Positions 9,242-19,498 of a stretch of 60,069 nucleotides of DNA are shown here, in pieces. The notes under the pieces were generated by a model. That model searched no databases. It was not told the origin of the DNA and saw only the letters and a program-made list of their open reading frames with translations. Source of the DNA: Acidobacteriota bacterium (GTDB taxonomy: Bacteria; Acidobacteriota; Blastocatellia; Pyrinomonadales; Pyrinomonadaceae). The position numbers and the translations under genes are program-made. The stretch's first letter is position 1. Every line of letters starts with the position of its first letter. The stretch lies in contig QHXI01000057.1 of assembly GCA_003222895.1 (NCBI GenBank), positions 1,848 to 61,916 on the forward strand. The letters run 5' to 3'.

Positions 9242-9350
9242 CGAAACCTCCAAAAACTCTTGCGCGAGTACTTCGAATATTAATCGGGGAACTGTCCGAT
9301 CGCCTACCGCAAGGGAATCCGCAATCCGCATTCCGAATTCCGCAATTCCT

Positions 9351-9921
9351 CTAGACCCACAGAACGGTCGCTTCGCGCATTTGGCGAAGCGCGACCGCGG
9401 GATCCTTTGCGCCGAATATCGAAGACCCTGAAACAATGATCTCGGCGCCGGCGCTGGTTATTTCAGCTATATTTTCCGCATTGATACCGCCGTCGATTTC
9501 GATGCGCGTCTTCAGACCCCGCTCGTCGATCATTTTTCGCAGGCGGCGCACCTTTTCCAAAGACTCGGGAATAAATTCTTGTCCACCGAAACCGGGATTG
9601 ACCGACATTATTAAGACGTAATCGGCGAACTTAATTGCTTCGTCCAAGGCCGATAATGATGTCGCCGGATTTATTGCCAATCCTGCGAGCGCACCTGCCT
9701 GTCTGATTCCCGTAAGCGTGCGGTGCGCGTGCGGGTCGGCTTCGATGTGGATTGAAAGAAATTGCTTTTACGACCGGTAAACCGACTGTGATATTTGGCA
9801 CGAAACGCCCGTCCATCACGTCAACGTGAAGGATCGACGCGCCGGCTTTTTCTACCGTAGTGATCTGTTCGCCCAGCCGCGCGAAATCTGCTGAAAGAAT
9901 CGATGGGGCTATTTCAATCAT
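9351..9921 (-). pseudogene. rpe: Ribulose-phosphate 3-epimerase, internal deletion and frameshift
   Basis: Rpe interconverts ribulose-5-phosphate and xylulose-5-phosphate. The first part ([20 protein letters not shown] ... [21 protein letters not shown]) and the last part ([13 protein letters not shown] ... NPGFGGQEF ... EIDGGIN) are clearly Rpe, but they are in different frames and about 33 residues are missing at the join near 9750. The lost stretch would hold the conserved DVHLM segment with a metal-binding His. The remaining span is 571 bases, and restoring about 95-101 bases would give the usual 221-223 residues. The gene lies 16 bases after the PASTA gene. As read it cannot make an active barrel; either it is a true pseudogene with a second copy elsewhere, or an assembly collapse. 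Confidence 0.85.
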
Positions 9922-9937
9922 TTCTTTCCAAGCAAAA

Positions 9938-10612
9938 CTATGGAGTTGGCGCGCTCACGGGCGGCCGGCGATTCGCGTTCAAATTAGTATTCGCGCGGTT
10001 CGTATTCGTTCGCGGCGTCCCGTTGGCGTTTGCATTAGTGTGCACCGGAGTTGAATTGGCGTTCGCGTTCAAGTTCCGATTGGTGGCGCGATTGGTGTTC
10101 GCATTTTGATTCCGATTCGTCACGCGATTCGAATTACCGTTGGCATTACTATTGTCGTTTGTATTGCGGTTTGACGGCTTCCGCTTCTGTTTGTTGTCGT
10201 TCTCGTTTGTATTCGCAGACGAGCGGTTCTCCGGCTTGTTCGAGTTGTTGGAATTAGTATTCGCGTTCGTCTCAGTCGAAGCTTCGCCTTCTTTTGTCGG
10301 ACGGCTGATATCGACGGCGACCGTTTGGCCAACTTTCACGATTTGGCCCGCGGGCGGAAGCTGAATCAACACGGTGTCGGGCTTGGCCTCGCCGCTTGCA
10401 CGAGTTGCGCGTACGCGAAAATTCAAACCTGCATCGCTGATCGTATTTTCCGCCGCCGCGCGATCTTTTCCGATGATGTCGGGCACGCGCGTTTCCGAGC
10501 TACGCAGCGAAAGATAGATTGCACCGAGCAAGCCCAGCGTGAACGCGATGGCGATCCCAATTACGATCGCAATTCGCTTGAAAACAAGTAGCGTTTGGCG
10601 GATGACAGACAC
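9938..10612 (-). CDS. Single-PASTA membrane protein with Asn/Thr-rich tail
   Basis: A 224-residue protein with one transmembrane helix (about residues 12-34), then a single PASTA domain ([20 protein letters not shown] ... [19 protein letters not shown], about 43-105), then an about 115-residue low-complexity tail made almost wholly of Asn, Thr, Arg and Ser. PASTA domains bind peptidoglycan or lipid II fragments, so the protein probably sits in the inner membrane with its tail in the periplasm. The gene order rsmB-PASTA-rpe resembles the Gram-positive rsmB ... prkC ... rpe neighbourhood, but here no kinase domain is attached. Function is unknown; a cell-wall sensing or tethering role is inference. 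Confidence 0.75.
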   Translation of the reverse strand: MSVIRQTLLVFKRIAIVIGIAIAFTLGLLGAIYLSLRSSETRVPDIIGKDRAAAENTISDAGLNFRVRATRASGEAKPDTVLIQLPPAGQIVKVGQTVAVDISRPTKEGEASTETNANTNSNNSNKPENRSSANTNENDNKQKRKPSNRNTNDNSNANGNSNRVTNRNQNANTNRATNRNLNANANSTPVHTNANANGTPRTNTNRANTNLNANRRPPVSAPTP

Positions 10613-10701
10613 GATTGGTTCAGGGGTACTTATTCCAGCAGGACACTCCAGTGAGCAGAGCGCAGTCTAACATGTCCCCTAGTCCCAGCGATAGCGATGA
10701 G

Positions 10702-10831
10702 GTCAGTACCGGGAGCGGTAGCGACTGGGCCCTCCATGTATCCGCATCATGCAAAAGCTAAGACCCTGTCGCATCCACCACCCCATGCGGGCTGCCGCGC
10801 GTGGGGACCCCGGTCCGCTCCCGGTACTGAC
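10702..10831. repeat. 130-bp intergenic element with perfect 17-bp inverted termini
   Basis: GTCAGTACCGGGAGCGG at 10702-10718 is repeated exactly as its reverse complement at 10815-10831. The element fills most of the gap between rsmB and the PASTA gene and has no coding capacity. This is the form of a MITE or REPIN-like element; no second full copy occurs in this window. Confidence 0.65.
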
Positions 10832-10841
10832 TCCATTGCCG

Positions 10842-12230
10842 TCAACCATTTCGCCGAAGGGCTGCCGCAAAAAAGCCTTCTACATCATCCCGATGCGGCC
10901 AGGTGCGGATCGTGCCGGCGTCGCTTAATAAAGAGCTCGGCGAATTGAATGCGACGATTTGGAAATCCCGATGTTCAGCGAGGAAGTCTGCGATTACCGC
11001 TTCGTTCTCATCTGGTTCGAGTGAACACGTCGAATAGATGAGCACGCCGCCGGCACTCACCGTAGTCGCAGCATTCTTCAGAATCAGTTCTTGCTTCTCC
11101 GCCATCGCCCGAATATCCAAAGCTTGTAAGCGCCAACGAATCTCAGGATTGTGACGTAACGTCCCCGTTCCCGAACATGGCGCATCGACCAAAACGCGAT
11201 CGAACGTTTGGTTTTCGAAAGGGAGACTGCGCGTCGCGTCGTGAACCATCACCTCGATATTGTCCACAGCCTGCTGCTTTGCGAATTCCTTGATCGTCCT
11301 GGCGCGATGTTCGTAGAAATCGCCAGCGACGATGTTGGCTCGCGGAGCCAGGGCAGCCATTAAAGTTGATTTGCTTCCCGGCGCGGCGCAAACGTCCAGG
11401 ACGCGGTCTTCAACCTGCACGGCAATTAAGTGAGCGACTAGCTGCGAAGCCTCATCTTGAAAGTAGATGAGGCCATCTGCTGACAATTGTTTGAGGGCAG
11501 CTATACCTGCCTGCGGCTCACCGGCATCCTGGCCGCTGCCTTCTCTGGTCCGATCTAACCGTTTCATTCGCCAGCCATCCGGCGCAATTTTCGATTCGAT
11601 CAATTCAGCGCCGGTCGTTCGTAGTTGTTCGACAATCGTCGTCGGCGAAAGATCAGAATCGCGAAACGCTCTGGCCGTGAACCGAAATGCCAGTGGCGCG
11701 GGATCGTTATTTGCGCGAGCGATTGCCGTCGCCTCTTCTATTCCGAATTGCGCTGACCACCGTTCAATCAGCCAACGCGGATGTGAGGCCTCGATCGCCA
11801 GCTTTTCAATTTCATCGGTTGCGTTCGCTGCGGGATTGTAATCAACTTCGCGGGTCGCGCGTCGCAGCACGGCGTTGACGAAAGTCGCGGCCGATTTCAC
11901 GCGCGCCACCTTAACCAAATTCACGGATTCGTTGATCGCGGCTGACGCCGGAATACGCGTAAGAAATCGAAGTTGATACAAGCCAAGTCGCAAGGCCAGA
12001 ATAACCGGCAGATCGAGATCCGCAATCTTTCGATTTGCGAAATGCTCCAGCGATTGATCGAGCCAAAGGCGGCGGCGCAGAACTCCCAGCACGAGTTCAT
12101 GAGCGAGCGCTCGATCGTTTCTGCGCAAGCGATCGTCGTTTTGCGCGAGCAGGGAAGATGAGTACGCGCCTTCGGCCTCTACGCGCCGCAGGATTTCAAA
12201 CGCAGCGCGTCGTGCCGGCGAGACTTGCAT
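10842..12230 (-). CDS. rsmB: 16S rRNA m5C967 methyltransferase RsmB
   Basis: RsmB uses S-adenosylmethionine to methylate C967 of 16S rRNA. The 462-residue protein has the N-terminal NusB-like domain (ARRAAFEILRRVEAEGAYSS; LALRLGLYQL), a Rossmann methyltransferase core with the SAM loop DVCAAPGSKS, and the two catalytic Cys motifs DAPCSGTGTLRHNPE (about 345) and YSTCSLEPDENEAV (about 398). Length fits the family (430-450). It starts 21 bases after mqnD and probably belongs to the same transcript. No defects seen. Confidence 0.95.
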   Translation of the reverse strand: MQVSPARRAAFEILRRVEAEGAYSSSLLAQNDDRLRRNDRALAHELVLGVLRRRLWLDQSLEHFANRKIADLDLPVILALRLGLYQLRFLTRIPASAAINESVNLVKVARVKSAATFVNAVLRRATREVDYNPAANATDEIEKLAIEASHPRWLIERWSAQFGIEEATAIARANNDPAPLAFRFTARAFRDSDLSPTTIVEQLRTTGAELIESKIAPDGWRMKRLDRTREGSGQDAGEPQAGIAALKQLSADGLIYFQDEASQLVAHLIAVQVEDRVLDVCAAPGSKSTLMAALAPRANIVAGDFYEHRARTIKEFAKQQAVDNIEVMVHDATRSLPFENQTFDRVLVDAPCSGTGTLRHNPEIRWRLQALDIRAMAEKQELILKNAATTVSAGGVLIYSTCSLEPDENEAVIADFLAEHRDFQIVAFNSPSSLLSDAGTIRTWPHRDDVEGFFAAALRRNG

Positions 12231-12251
12231 GGCTGGAATTCATAGCCGAGT

Positions 12252-13106
12252 TTACGCGACGAATTGCACGTCGACTTTGTGAGGAATGATGCCGCGCTCG
12301 TGGCCTTCGCGCAGCAGACAGCGGACCGCTTCGCGACCGCGTTCGGTGTAATCGAGGGTCAGCTCGTTCACCCACATCGCGACAAAGCGATCGGCGAGCG
12401 CCGGATCCATCTCACGCGCAAATTGTAGTGCATACTGCAAAGCGTCCTCGCGATTGTCGAGCGAGTAGCGAATGCTTTCGCGCAGCAGGTCCGAAACCTC
12501 GTGAATCGTTTCTTCGCCAAGATCACGGCGAATTGCATTGCCCCCCATCGGCAGAGGCAATCCACCACTGTGTTCATGCCACCACTCGCCCAGGTCGAGC
12601 ACTTTGTGCAGACCGTGATCCTGATAAAAAAGTTGGCCCTCGTGAATCAACAAACCGGCGTCGCATCGACCTTCGGTGACGGCGGCGATAATTTGGTCGA
12701 AGGGCACGACTTCGTATTTGAATTTCGGCGTATGAATGCTCAGCGCGAGAAACGCGCTGGTCAACGTGCCCGGAATAGCTATGGTTAAATTCGAAATCTC
12801 CGCAGGATCGAATTCCTGAGTAGCAACCACGATCGGCCCGTAGTTGTCGCCAATCGAAGCGCCGTGCGGCAGCAACGCATACTTATCGGCTACATAAGCG
12901 TATGCGTGAAAGCTGATCGCGGTGACGTCGTAAGTGCCTTTGCGCGCCTCTTCATTCAATGTCTGAATGTCTTGTAGGGTGTGTTCAAATTCCAAGTCGC
13001 CGGTTTCGATCTTGTGAGTCGCCAACCCATAAAACATGAAAGCATCGTCGGAATCCGGCGAGTGCGCGAGTGAAATTGTTCGTTGTTCTGTTGCTGCTGT
13101 GGTCAT
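12252..13106 (-). CDS. mqnD: 1,4-dihydroxy-6-naphthoate synthase MqnD
   Basis: MqnD converts cyclic dehypoxanthine futalosine to 1,4-dihydroxy-6-naphthoate in the futalosine route to menaquinone. The 284-residue protein has the periplasmic-binding-like fold signatures [13 protein letters not shown] near the N-terminus, [35 protein letters not shown] and [10 protein letters not shown]; the conserved His of the LLIHEGQL segment is present. The start is immediately next to the mqnE stop, showing tight coupling. MqnA is the related alternative, but the SPDxDDAFMFY and DIQTLN patterns favour MqnD. Confidence 0.9.
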   Translation of the reverse strand: MTTAATEQRTISLAHSPDSDDAFMFYGLATHKIETGDLEFEHTLQDIQTLNEEARKGTYDVTAISFHAYAYVADKYALLPHGASIGDNYGPIVVATQEFDPAEISNLTIAIPGTLTSAFLALSIHTPKFKYEVVPFDQIIAAVTEGRCDAGLLIHEGQLFYQDHGLHKVLDLGEWWHEHSGGLPLPMGGNAIRRDLGEETIHEVSDLLRESIRYSLDNREDALQYALQFAREMDPALADRFVAMWVNELTLDYTERGREAVRCLLREGHERGIIPHKVDVQFVA

Positions 13107-14216
13107 TTATGCAATTACCGCTTTTTCGATTCGATTGTAAACAGTATCGCGTTCGACTGCTTCAAATCCAGCTTCTTCGATTAAGCTAATCAATTCGGAC
13201 TTGGTCATCTTTACTTCGTTGTTGCTCTCCACTGAATAACTTTCAGTCAATTCGCCGCCTTCGGTAATCGTTCCGTCAACATCGTTCGCGCCAAAGTGCA
13301 ACGCGACTTGCGCGAGGCGTTTGCCGAGCATCACCCAATACGCTTTGATGTGCGCAAAGTTGTCGAGCAACAAACGCGACACGGCCATTGTCTTCAAGGA
13401 ATCAATTCCTGAAGGCCCGGGCAAATGCGCAAGCTGCGTATTCTCGGGATAAAACGCCAGCGGAATGAAGCATTGAAAGCCGCCGGACTTGTCCTGCTGC
13501 TCGCGCAGATGAATCATGTGATCGACGCGATCTTCAATCGATTCGATGTGGCCATAAAGCATCGTCGCGTTGGTCTTCAGGCCCGCGGCGTGGACCTTGC
13601 CCGCGAGATCCAACCAACGTTGCGCGTCGCACTTATGAGCACAGATCATCGAGCGCGTTGGCTCGCGAAAAATTTCGGCGCCGCCACCTGGACATGAATC
13701 CAAACCAGCATCCATCAACTGTTGAATCACTTCTTCGTCCTCCATCTTGTAGAAGCGCGCAAAGTGATCCAGCTCAACCATCGTGAATGCTTTCAGATGC
13801 AGCTCTGGATATTGTTTTTTCAAAGCTGAAAGCAAATCGGTGAAATAGCTGAACGGCAATTTCGTGTTCAGCCCGCCGGTGATGTGAAGTTCGGTTGCGC
13901 CTTCACCAACTGCCTGACCGGCGATCCGCAAAGAATCATCGATATTATGCGTGTAGGCGTCGGGTTGTCGCGGCGTACGATAGAAACCGCAAAACTTGCA
14001 ATCGACATAACAGACATTCGTCGGATTGAAATGACGATTGACGTTGAAATAAGTCGTGCGCCCATGCTTCTGGCGGCGCACAGTGTCGGCAAGTTTGCCC
14101 AGCGCGTTCAGATCGTCGGTCTTAAATAAGGTGACGCCATTTTCGAACGAGAGACGCTCGCCCGTCTTAACCTTGGCGCTGATGTCGCAGAGTTTCTGAT
14201 CGTGTGAAAAGCTCAT
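13107..14216 (-). CDS. mqnE: Aminodeoxyfutalosine synthase MqnE (radical SAM)
   Basis: MqnE joins adenosyl radical chemistry to carboxyvinyl-oxybenzoate to make aminodeoxyfutalosine. The 369-residue protein carries the radical-SAM cluster motif CYVDCKFC (CxxxCxxC, about residues 68-75) and the family blocks [45 protein letters not shown] and [20 protein letters not shown], the last being typical of MqnE over MqnC. It overlaps the ubiA stop by four bases (ATGA) and abuts mqnD. All cluster cysteines are intact. Confidence 0.92.
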   Translation of the reverse strand: MSFSHDQKLCDISAKVKTGERLSFENGVTLFKTDDLNALGKLADTVRRQKHGRTTYFNVNRHFNPTNVCYVDCKFCGFYRTPRQPDAYTHNIDDSLRIAGQAVGEGATELHITGGLNTKLPFSYFTDLLSALKKQYPELHLKAFTMVELDHFARFYKMEDEEVIQQLMDAGLDSCPGGGAEIFREPTRSMICAHKCDAQRWLDLAGKVHAAGLKTNATMLYGHIESIEDRVDHMIHLREQQDKSGGFQCFIPLAFYPENTQLAHLPGPSGIDSLKTMAVSRLLLDNFAHIKAYWVMLGKRLAQVALHFGANDVDGTITEGGELTESYSVESNNEVKMTKSELISLIEEAGFEAVERDTVYNRIEKAVIA

Positions 14217-15091
14217 CGCCTTAAGAATGTGGCCGTCCCGAAAGTCAAAAGTAGAATCACGCTGACAAATGCATTCGTGGTGAAGAACGCCGCATTCAAT
14301 CGGCTCAAATCACCAGCCCTTACCAGCGTGTGCTGATAAATCAGAAGTGCGCCCGTAGCGATGACGCCTGCGATTGCGAGCGTTCCCAGGTTCGTCAGAA
14401 AGTATAGCGCAACGAGCGCGGCAAAAGCTCCCGCATGCAACGCCCGCGAGATCCAAAGCGATCGCGCGATGCCAAAGGTCGCGGGAATCGAATACAAGCC
14501 TTCGCGCCGATCGAATTCATAATCCTGACACGCATACAGCACATCAAAGCCCGCGGTCCAGAGCATTACTAATAATGAGAGCAGCAGCGGAATGGGGCTG
14601 TCGATCGCGCCGCGCACGGCGATCCACGCGCCCGTCGGCGCGATCGCAAGGCACCAACCCAGCACGAGGTGCGAGAACAATGTCCAGCGCTTGGTGTAGG
14701 AATAAAGGATGATGCTTGCCAGCGCGACCGGCGAAAAAAACAGCGTCAGTCGATTCAACATCGCGGCAGCCACAAAAAAGATGGCGGAGCTAATCAACGT
14801 AAACACCAAAACGAATCCGACCGAGAGAAGCCCGGCGGGGATTGCGCGCATCTTTGTGCGTGGATTACGCGCATCGTAATCGCGATCGGCGATGCGGTTA
14901 AAGGCCATCGCGGTCGAACGCGCGCCCAACATTGCCACGCTGATCCAGACGATCTGCCATGCGGTAGGAATTCCGCGCGCTGCCAGCACCGCGCCGAGAA
15001 ATGCGAACGGCAGCGCAAACAGCGTGTGCTCGATCTTGATCATTTCGAGCGTGGTGCGAATCTTATGGGTGACCGTCGGCATAAAACTCAA
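14213..15091 (-). CDS. UbiA-family prenyltransferase of the menaquinone pathway (MqnP-like)
   Basis: A 292-residue integral-membrane prenyltransferase with eight to nine hydrophobic helices. The two Asp-rich, Mg-diphosphate-binding motifs are [13 protein letters not shown] (about 64-76) and [16 protein letters not shown] (about 186-201), as in UbiA/MqnP proteins. In a cluster with mqnE and mqnD it most likely attaches the isoprenoid chain to dihydroxynaphthoate. It starts 12 bases after the ubiX stop and overlaps mqnE. Substrate choice is inferred from the neighbours. Confidence 0.88.
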   Translation of the reverse strand: MSFMPTVTHKIRTTLEMIKIEHTLFALPFAFLGAVLAARGIPTAWQIVWISVAMLGARSTAMAFNRIADRDYDARNPRTKMRAIPAGLLSVGFVLVFTLISSAIFFVAAAMLNRLTLFFSPVALASIILYSYTKRWTLFSHLVLGWCLAIAPTGAWIAVRGAIDSPIPLLLSLLVMLWTAGFDVLYACQDYEFDRREGLYSIPATFGIARSLWISRALHAGAFAALVALYFLTNLGTLAIAGVIATGALLIYQHTLVRAGDLSRLNAAFFTTNAFVSVILLLTFGTATFLRR

Positions 15092-15103
15092 AACTCAAAA
15101 CTC

Positions 15104-15707
15104 TCATTCGCCCTTCCATCTTGTGGCCGTCGAATGCGGCAGCGCAAACTGATCGAGAATCCGAAAGCAAAGATGGTCGACCAGCGTTTCTATGGTCTGA
15201 GGCCGATGATAGAAGCCGGGACTCGCGGCGACGATCTGAGCGCCCGCGCGTGAAAGCTTCAACATATTCTCTAAGTGGATGGCGTTGTAAGGCGTCTCGC
15301 GCGGCACTAAAACCAACTTGCGGCCTTCTTTCAAAGTCACATCGGCGGCGCGATGAATCAGGTTCATGACGGCACCCGAAGCGATTGCGCCCATCGTTCC
15401 CATCGAGCACGGCACGATGATCATGCCGGCTTGCGGATGCGATCCCGACGACGGCGTCGCCGCCATCTTGTCCAGCCGATGCAAACGGATCATCTTCGCC
15501 TCGCTCGGCAAACCGATCCATTCGTTGATTTTCTGCTCGTCGGCTGAATGCAAATCGAATCCCAATTCGACCATTTGCCACCGTCCTGGCTGAGTCCGAA
15601 ATGATCAGATTGATGCGTTGGACGACACCGCTCGACGCCAGGTGAATCAGCGTGCGATGCGCATAAATCGCGCCCGAGGCTCCGGTTATTGCGACGGTTA
15701 ATTCCAT
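15104..15707 (-). pseudogene. ubiX: Flavin prenyltransferase UbiX, +1 frameshift
   Basis: UbiX makes prenylated FMN for UbiD-type decarboxylases. The N-terminal part (MELTVAITGASGAIYAHRTL ... IISDSARTVA) and the C-terminal part (MVELGFDLHSADEQKINEWI ... IIVPCSMGTMGAI ... LVLVPRETPYNAIHLENML ... PGFYHRPQTIETLVDH) together make a complete 200-residue UbiX, but they are joined out of frame near 15570, at a short A run, where one extra base is present. All catalytic and FMN-binding segments are otherwise intact. It heads the mqn operon. A sequencing indel is as likely as a real mutation. Confidence 0.85.
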
Positions 15708-15856
15708 GCAAGAGGGATGAATTGGCTGACACGATCTTACGTTTGTTGACGAGCAATCGCAAACGCACCAATTAATGACGAGACCGGCTTGCGGAGTCGC
15801 ATGTTAGAATTGGCGCGAACTGCTCTTGCCCTGCAGTTCCCGTCACCTGACCACGG

Positions 15857-16978
15857 ATGACTAGACAAGAAAAAGTTCAGAAGCGCCAACAGAATTCAAG
15901 TCACGCGATCAAACACGAGGCTCGATTAAGTGCATTCGCGCGTTCTTTGTTGCGGGAATGGCGAAAGCTCGGACTGCCACAGTCTGGCGCGCGGGTGGTG
16001 GTTGCAGTGTCCGGTGGTGCAGATTCCTCCACGTTAATGTTAGCGCTCGACGAGTTGGTGCAGAGCGAGAAGCTGAAGATCAATCCAATTGTCGCGCACC
16101 TCAATCACAAATTGAGAGGCAAAGCCAGCGATGCGGACTCGCGCTGGGTTAGAGGGTTAGCGAAGCAGCTTGGCCATCAAGTAGTGACTGCAGCGATTGA
16201 TGTGAAAAAGCGCGCCCTGAGATCCGGCGACAACCTCGAGCAGGCTGCGCGGCGGGCGCGATACGAATTCCTGACAAAAACCGCGAAAGCAAAGAAAGCC
16301 AAGTTCGTGGTGACCGCACACACGATGGATGATCAGGCCGAAACGGTCCTGCTCAACCTGCTGCGCGGAACCGGACCAGACGGATTGGCCGGGATTGACG
16401 TGACGCGCGCACTGAAATCCGGCAGCGATATCGTGCTCACACGGCCGCTTTTGTCCTGGGCCACTCGGGCGGACACTGAGAGTTATGGTCGCGAACACGC
16501 GATCGATTTTCGTGTAGACGAAACGAACGCAGACGAAACGCGAACTCGAGTGCGCGTGCGCCGGCAGCTTCTTCCGCTGCTGAAAACCTTCAATCCAAAA
16601 TTCGTGGAGCGGCTCGCTCACACGATCGAGATCCTGCGTGAAGACAATCTCGCTCTTGACGCAGCGGCCCTGCGTCTCCTTGATTTGTCTTCGGATCAGC
16701 ATCAGTCTGGTCGCAATCGGCGGCCAACAAGTTTGCGAGCCGATCTGCTGCGATTTGCGCCCCCGGCGCTGCGCCGACGCGCGCTTCGTCTGTGGCTCGC
16801 GCGCGTTCGCGGCGATTTGAGGCGGCTCGACAGCGCACACATTTTCGCGATTGAAAAGCTGCTCGCCAGCACCAGCAGCGGACGGCTCGTCGAACTGCCC
16901 GGCCAATCGACCGTGTCACGTAAGGACGGCCTTATTCATTTCCACGCAGCTAAATCTAAAGGCCGCGCGAGAACCTGA
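15857..16978 (+). CDS. tilS: tRNA(Ile)-lysidine synthase TilS
   Basis: TilS puts lysine on C34 of the tRNA-Ile that reads AUA, an essential step. The 373-residue protein has the PP-loop ATPase signature VVAVSGGADSS (SGGADS at 52-57), the conserved VAHLNHKLRGKASDADSRWV block, NLEQAARRARYEFL and VTAHTMDDQAETVLLNLLRG. It is of the shorter TilS class, keeping the N-terminal catalytic domain plus a basic middle domain and lacking the full C-terminal domain of the E. coli enzyme (432 residues). It lies directly upstream of ftsH, an arrangement widely conserved in bacteria. Confidence 0.92.
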   Translation: MTRQEKVQKRQQNSSHAIKHEARLSAFARSLLREWRKLGLPQSGARVVVAVSGGADSSTLMLALDELVQSEKLKINPIVAHLNHKLRGKASDADSRWVRGLAKQLGHQVVTAAIDVKKRALRSGDNLEQAARRARYEFLTKTAKAKKAKFVVTAHTMDDQAETVLLNLLRGTGPDGLAGIDVTRALKSGSDIVLTRPLLSWATRADTESYGREHAIDFRVDETNADETRTRVRVRRQLLPLLKTFNPKFVERLAHTIEILREDNLALDAAALRLLDLSSDQHQSGRNRRPTSLRADLLRFAPPALRRRALRLWLARVRGDLRRLDSAHIFAIEKLLASTSSGRLVELPGQSTVSRKDGLIHFHAAKSKGRART

Positions 16979-17159
16979 CCGCGGTTCAGTTCGTACTAGT
17001 GAAGCCGGGAATATTCAGGCACCGGAAGGGCGCGCGGCCGCATCTTAAAACTTCGCAAAGACGGCCGGGCCATCGGGAGAAGTTGAGGCCGCGAATCGAA
17101 GGCCCTCTTATCAGAATGGCCGATTTGAGGTATGATCGGCCCTGGAGGAACGGAAGGCA

Positions 17160-19103
17160 TTGAGTTCTACTGCAAGACAAATCATTTTCTGGTTGCTGAT
17201 AATCGCGGGCGCGTTGTTGATTTATAAGCTCGTCAACCCGGGCAGCAAGAACACGGCGAATATCGATCTCACGCAGCTTGATCAAAAAATCAAAGACAAA
17301 CAACTGAAATCGCTGATCGTTAAGCAGAGTGAAACCGTAGCTGTCGACAAGAATGCGCCCAACGTCGAGTATCACGTTCCACTAACAAACGAGCAGACGA
17401 AGAACGACATTCTGAAAGCAGCGCGCGAACTCGACAGCAACGGCAAACCGCTGGTTGAAAACGTGCAGGAAGAGGGCAGCTCGAGTCTCTGGTGGCCGGC
17501 GCTTTACTACATCCTGCCATTCCTTTTGATTTTCGGTTTCTGGATTTTCATGCTTCGGCAGATGCAGTCAGGCGGGAACAAGGCTCTGTCGTTTGGTAAA
17601 TCGAGAGCAAAACTGCTCAGCAATCAACAGAAGCGCGTCACCTTCAAAGACGTTGCGGGAGTTGAAGAAGCCAAAGAAGAGCTGCAGGAAATCATTGAAT
17701 TCCTGAAAGAGCCGCAGAAGTTTCAGAAGCTCGGCGGCCGCATTCCCAAAGGCGTTTTGATGATGGGCCCGCCAGGAACGGGCAAAACTTTGCTCGCGCG
17801 CGCAATTGCCGGCGAAGCAAACGTGCCGTTCTTTTCAATCTCAGGTTCGGATTTCGTCGAAATGTTCGTCGGCGTCGGCGCGTCTCGCGTGCGCGATTTG
17901 TTCGAGCAAGGCAAGAAGAACGCGCCTTGCATCATCTTCATCGACGAGATCGACGCAGTTGGTCGGCATCGCGGCGCGGGTCTTGGCGGCGGTCACGATG
18001 AGCGCGAGCAGACTTTGAATCAATTGCTTGTCGAAATGGACGGCTTTGAATCGAACGATGGCGTAATTCTGATCGCCTCGACGAACCGGCCTGATGTTTT
18101 GGATCCAGCATTGCTTAGACCGGGTCGTTTCGATCGTCGCGTCGTCGTCTCGAGACCTGACGTTCGTGGCCGCGAAGGCATTCTGAAAGTTCACACGCGC
18201 AAGATTCCGCTCAGCGAAGATGTAGACATCAGCATTATCGCGCGCGGCACCCCGGGATTCACCGGTGCAGATCTCGCAAACCTCGTCAACGAAGCGGCAT
18301 TGAACGCGGCGCGTTACAACAAGAAAGTTGTGGCGATGTCGGATTTCGAGTTGGCCAAAGACAAAGTGCTGATGGGCGCTGAGCGCAAGAGCATGGTCAT
18401 CTCGAATGAAGAGAAGCGCGTCACGGCTTATCATGAAGCGGGCCATACGCTCGTCGGCTTGAAAGTTCCGAACGCCGATCCGGTGCACAAGGTCACGATC
18501 ATTCCGCGCGGCATGGCCCTCGGCGTTACGCAGCAATTGCCGGAAGGCGATCGGCACAACTACACGAAAGAATACTTGCTCGGACAAATTTCGATTTTGA
18601 TGGGTGGGCGAGTCGCGGAAGAAAACTTCCTCGGTAACATCACGACCGGCGCCTCGAACGATATCGAAAAGGCAACCGAGCTGGCTCGCGCGATGGTTTG
18701 CGAGTACGGCATGTCCGAACTTGGCCCGTTGACCTTCGGTAAGAAGGAGGAGCAGATCTTCCTGGGCCGCGAAATTGCACAGCACCGCGACTTCTCGGAA
18801 GAGACGGCGATTCGAATCGACTCAGAAGTTCGTAAGATTGTTACAGAGCAATACGAACGCGCGACGAAGATTATTCAAGAGAATCGCGACACAATGGTGC
18901 GTCTGGCAGAAGCACTGCTCGAGCACGAGTCGCTTGATGGCGTGCAGATTCGTCGGGTCGTTGCCGGTCTTTCGATCGACGACGCGACCCCCTCAACTGA
19001 ATCTGGAGTTCAGCAAGAACTGCCTGCGGCCAAGGAACCGTCAGCGAAACCGCTGAAGCCGATCCTGCCGCCGATTACCGGAGGCACGCCGGCGACCGCC
19101 TGA
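17160..19103 (+). CDS. ftsH: ATP-dependent zinc metalloprotease FtsH
   Basis: FtsH is the inner-membrane AAA+ protease for quality control of membrane and regulatory proteins. The 647-residue sequence has two membrane helices (about 7-24 and 111-132) flanking a small periplasmic domain, Walker A GPPGTGKT (203-210), Walker B IIFIDEID (258-265), the second region of homology around [10 protein letters not shown] ... RPGRFDRR, and the zinc site HEAGH (425-429) with a downstream Asp-containing helix. The start is TTG with GGAGG about 10 bases upstream; no in-frame ATG is better placed. The Pro-rich C-terminus ends the protein, and a strong terminator follows. Confidence 0.96.
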   Translation: MSSTARQIIFWLLIIAGALLIYKLVNPGSKNTANIDLTQLDQKIKDKQLKSLIVKQSETVAVDKNAPNVEYHVPLTNEQTKNDILKAARELDSNGKPLVENVQEEGSSSLWWPALYYILPFLLIFGFWIFMLRQMQSGGNKALSFGKSRAKLLSNQQKRVTFKDVAGVEEAKEELQEIIEFLKEPQKFQKLGGRIPKGVLMMGPPGTGKTLLARAIAGEANVPFFSISGSDFVEMFVGVGASRVRDLFEQGKKNAPCIIFIDEIDAVGRHRGAGLGGGHDEREQTLNQLLVEMDGFESNDGVILIASTNRPDVLDPALLRPGRFDRRVVVSRPDVRGREGILKVHTRKIPLSEDVDISIIARGTPGFTGADLANLVNEAALNAARYNKKVVAMSDFELAKDKVLMGAERKSMVISNEEKRVTAYHEAGHTLVGLKVPNADPVHKVTIIPRGMALGVTQQLPEGDRHNYTKEYLLGQISILMGGRVAEENFLGNITTGASNDIEKATELARAMVCEYGMSELGPLTFGKKEEQIFLGREIAQHRDFSEETAIRIDSEVRKIVTEQYERATKIIQENRDTMVRLAEALLEHESLDGVQIRRVVAGLSIDDATPSTESGVQQELPAAKEPSAKPLKPILPPITGGTPATA

Positions 19104-19152
19104 CCTCCTGGCGGTACATCTGCCTTAGACGATCGGTCAAAATAATACCAGG

Positions 19153-19183
19153 CGAGGGCCACCGGCTCTCGTCTTTTTCTTTT
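19153..19183 (+). terminator. Rho-independent terminator of ftsH
   Basis: CGAGGGCC-ACC-GGCTCTCG forms an 8-bp stem (one G-U pair) with a three-base loop, followed at once by TCTTTTTCTTTT. It begins about 50 bases after the ftsH stop. Confidence 0.88.
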
Positions 19184-19498
19184 GCGATCTTTATAACTTT
19201 GCGCGAGACTTCAGATAACTTCTGTCGCGAAACGCGCCCGCAGAGCTTCGGAAAAGCATGACCTGCCAAGTCAGGTTCCGGATCTTCGTTGCGCGCTGAT
19301 CTTTTACGTGCGCCGAGACCACGTTCATCTGAAGATCGAGAAACTCAGGACCATGATCCAACCACGTCATAGGTCACGGCTATCAGTTGCGTCGCAGTTT
19401 ATATTTCAAAGCAGCACCGCCTACCGACCACTCGTCATGCGGGTCAATCTGCCCGGCAAAGTGAGTTCAGGTGGCCGCGCTGCGCCACACAACTACTC
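19184..19498. other. Intergenic region between ftsH and the SIR2 gene
   Basis: About 315 bases after the ftsH terminator and beyond the SIR2 stop on the other strand. No coding frame with family similarity is visible. A small hairpin ACCTG-ccaagt-CAGGT (near 19261-19276) is the only local structure seen. Confidence 0.5.

Noticed and set aside
9938-10280. Repetitive DNA in the PASTA gene that could suggest a CRISPR or satellite
   Set aside because: The repetition is simply Asn/Thr codon runs in a low-complexity protein tail; no regular repeat-spacer pattern is present. No CRISPR array was seen anywhere in the window.
17841-18785. 314-residue open frame on the minus strand
   Set aside because: It lies opposite ftsH, whose motifs are complete; a shadow frame.
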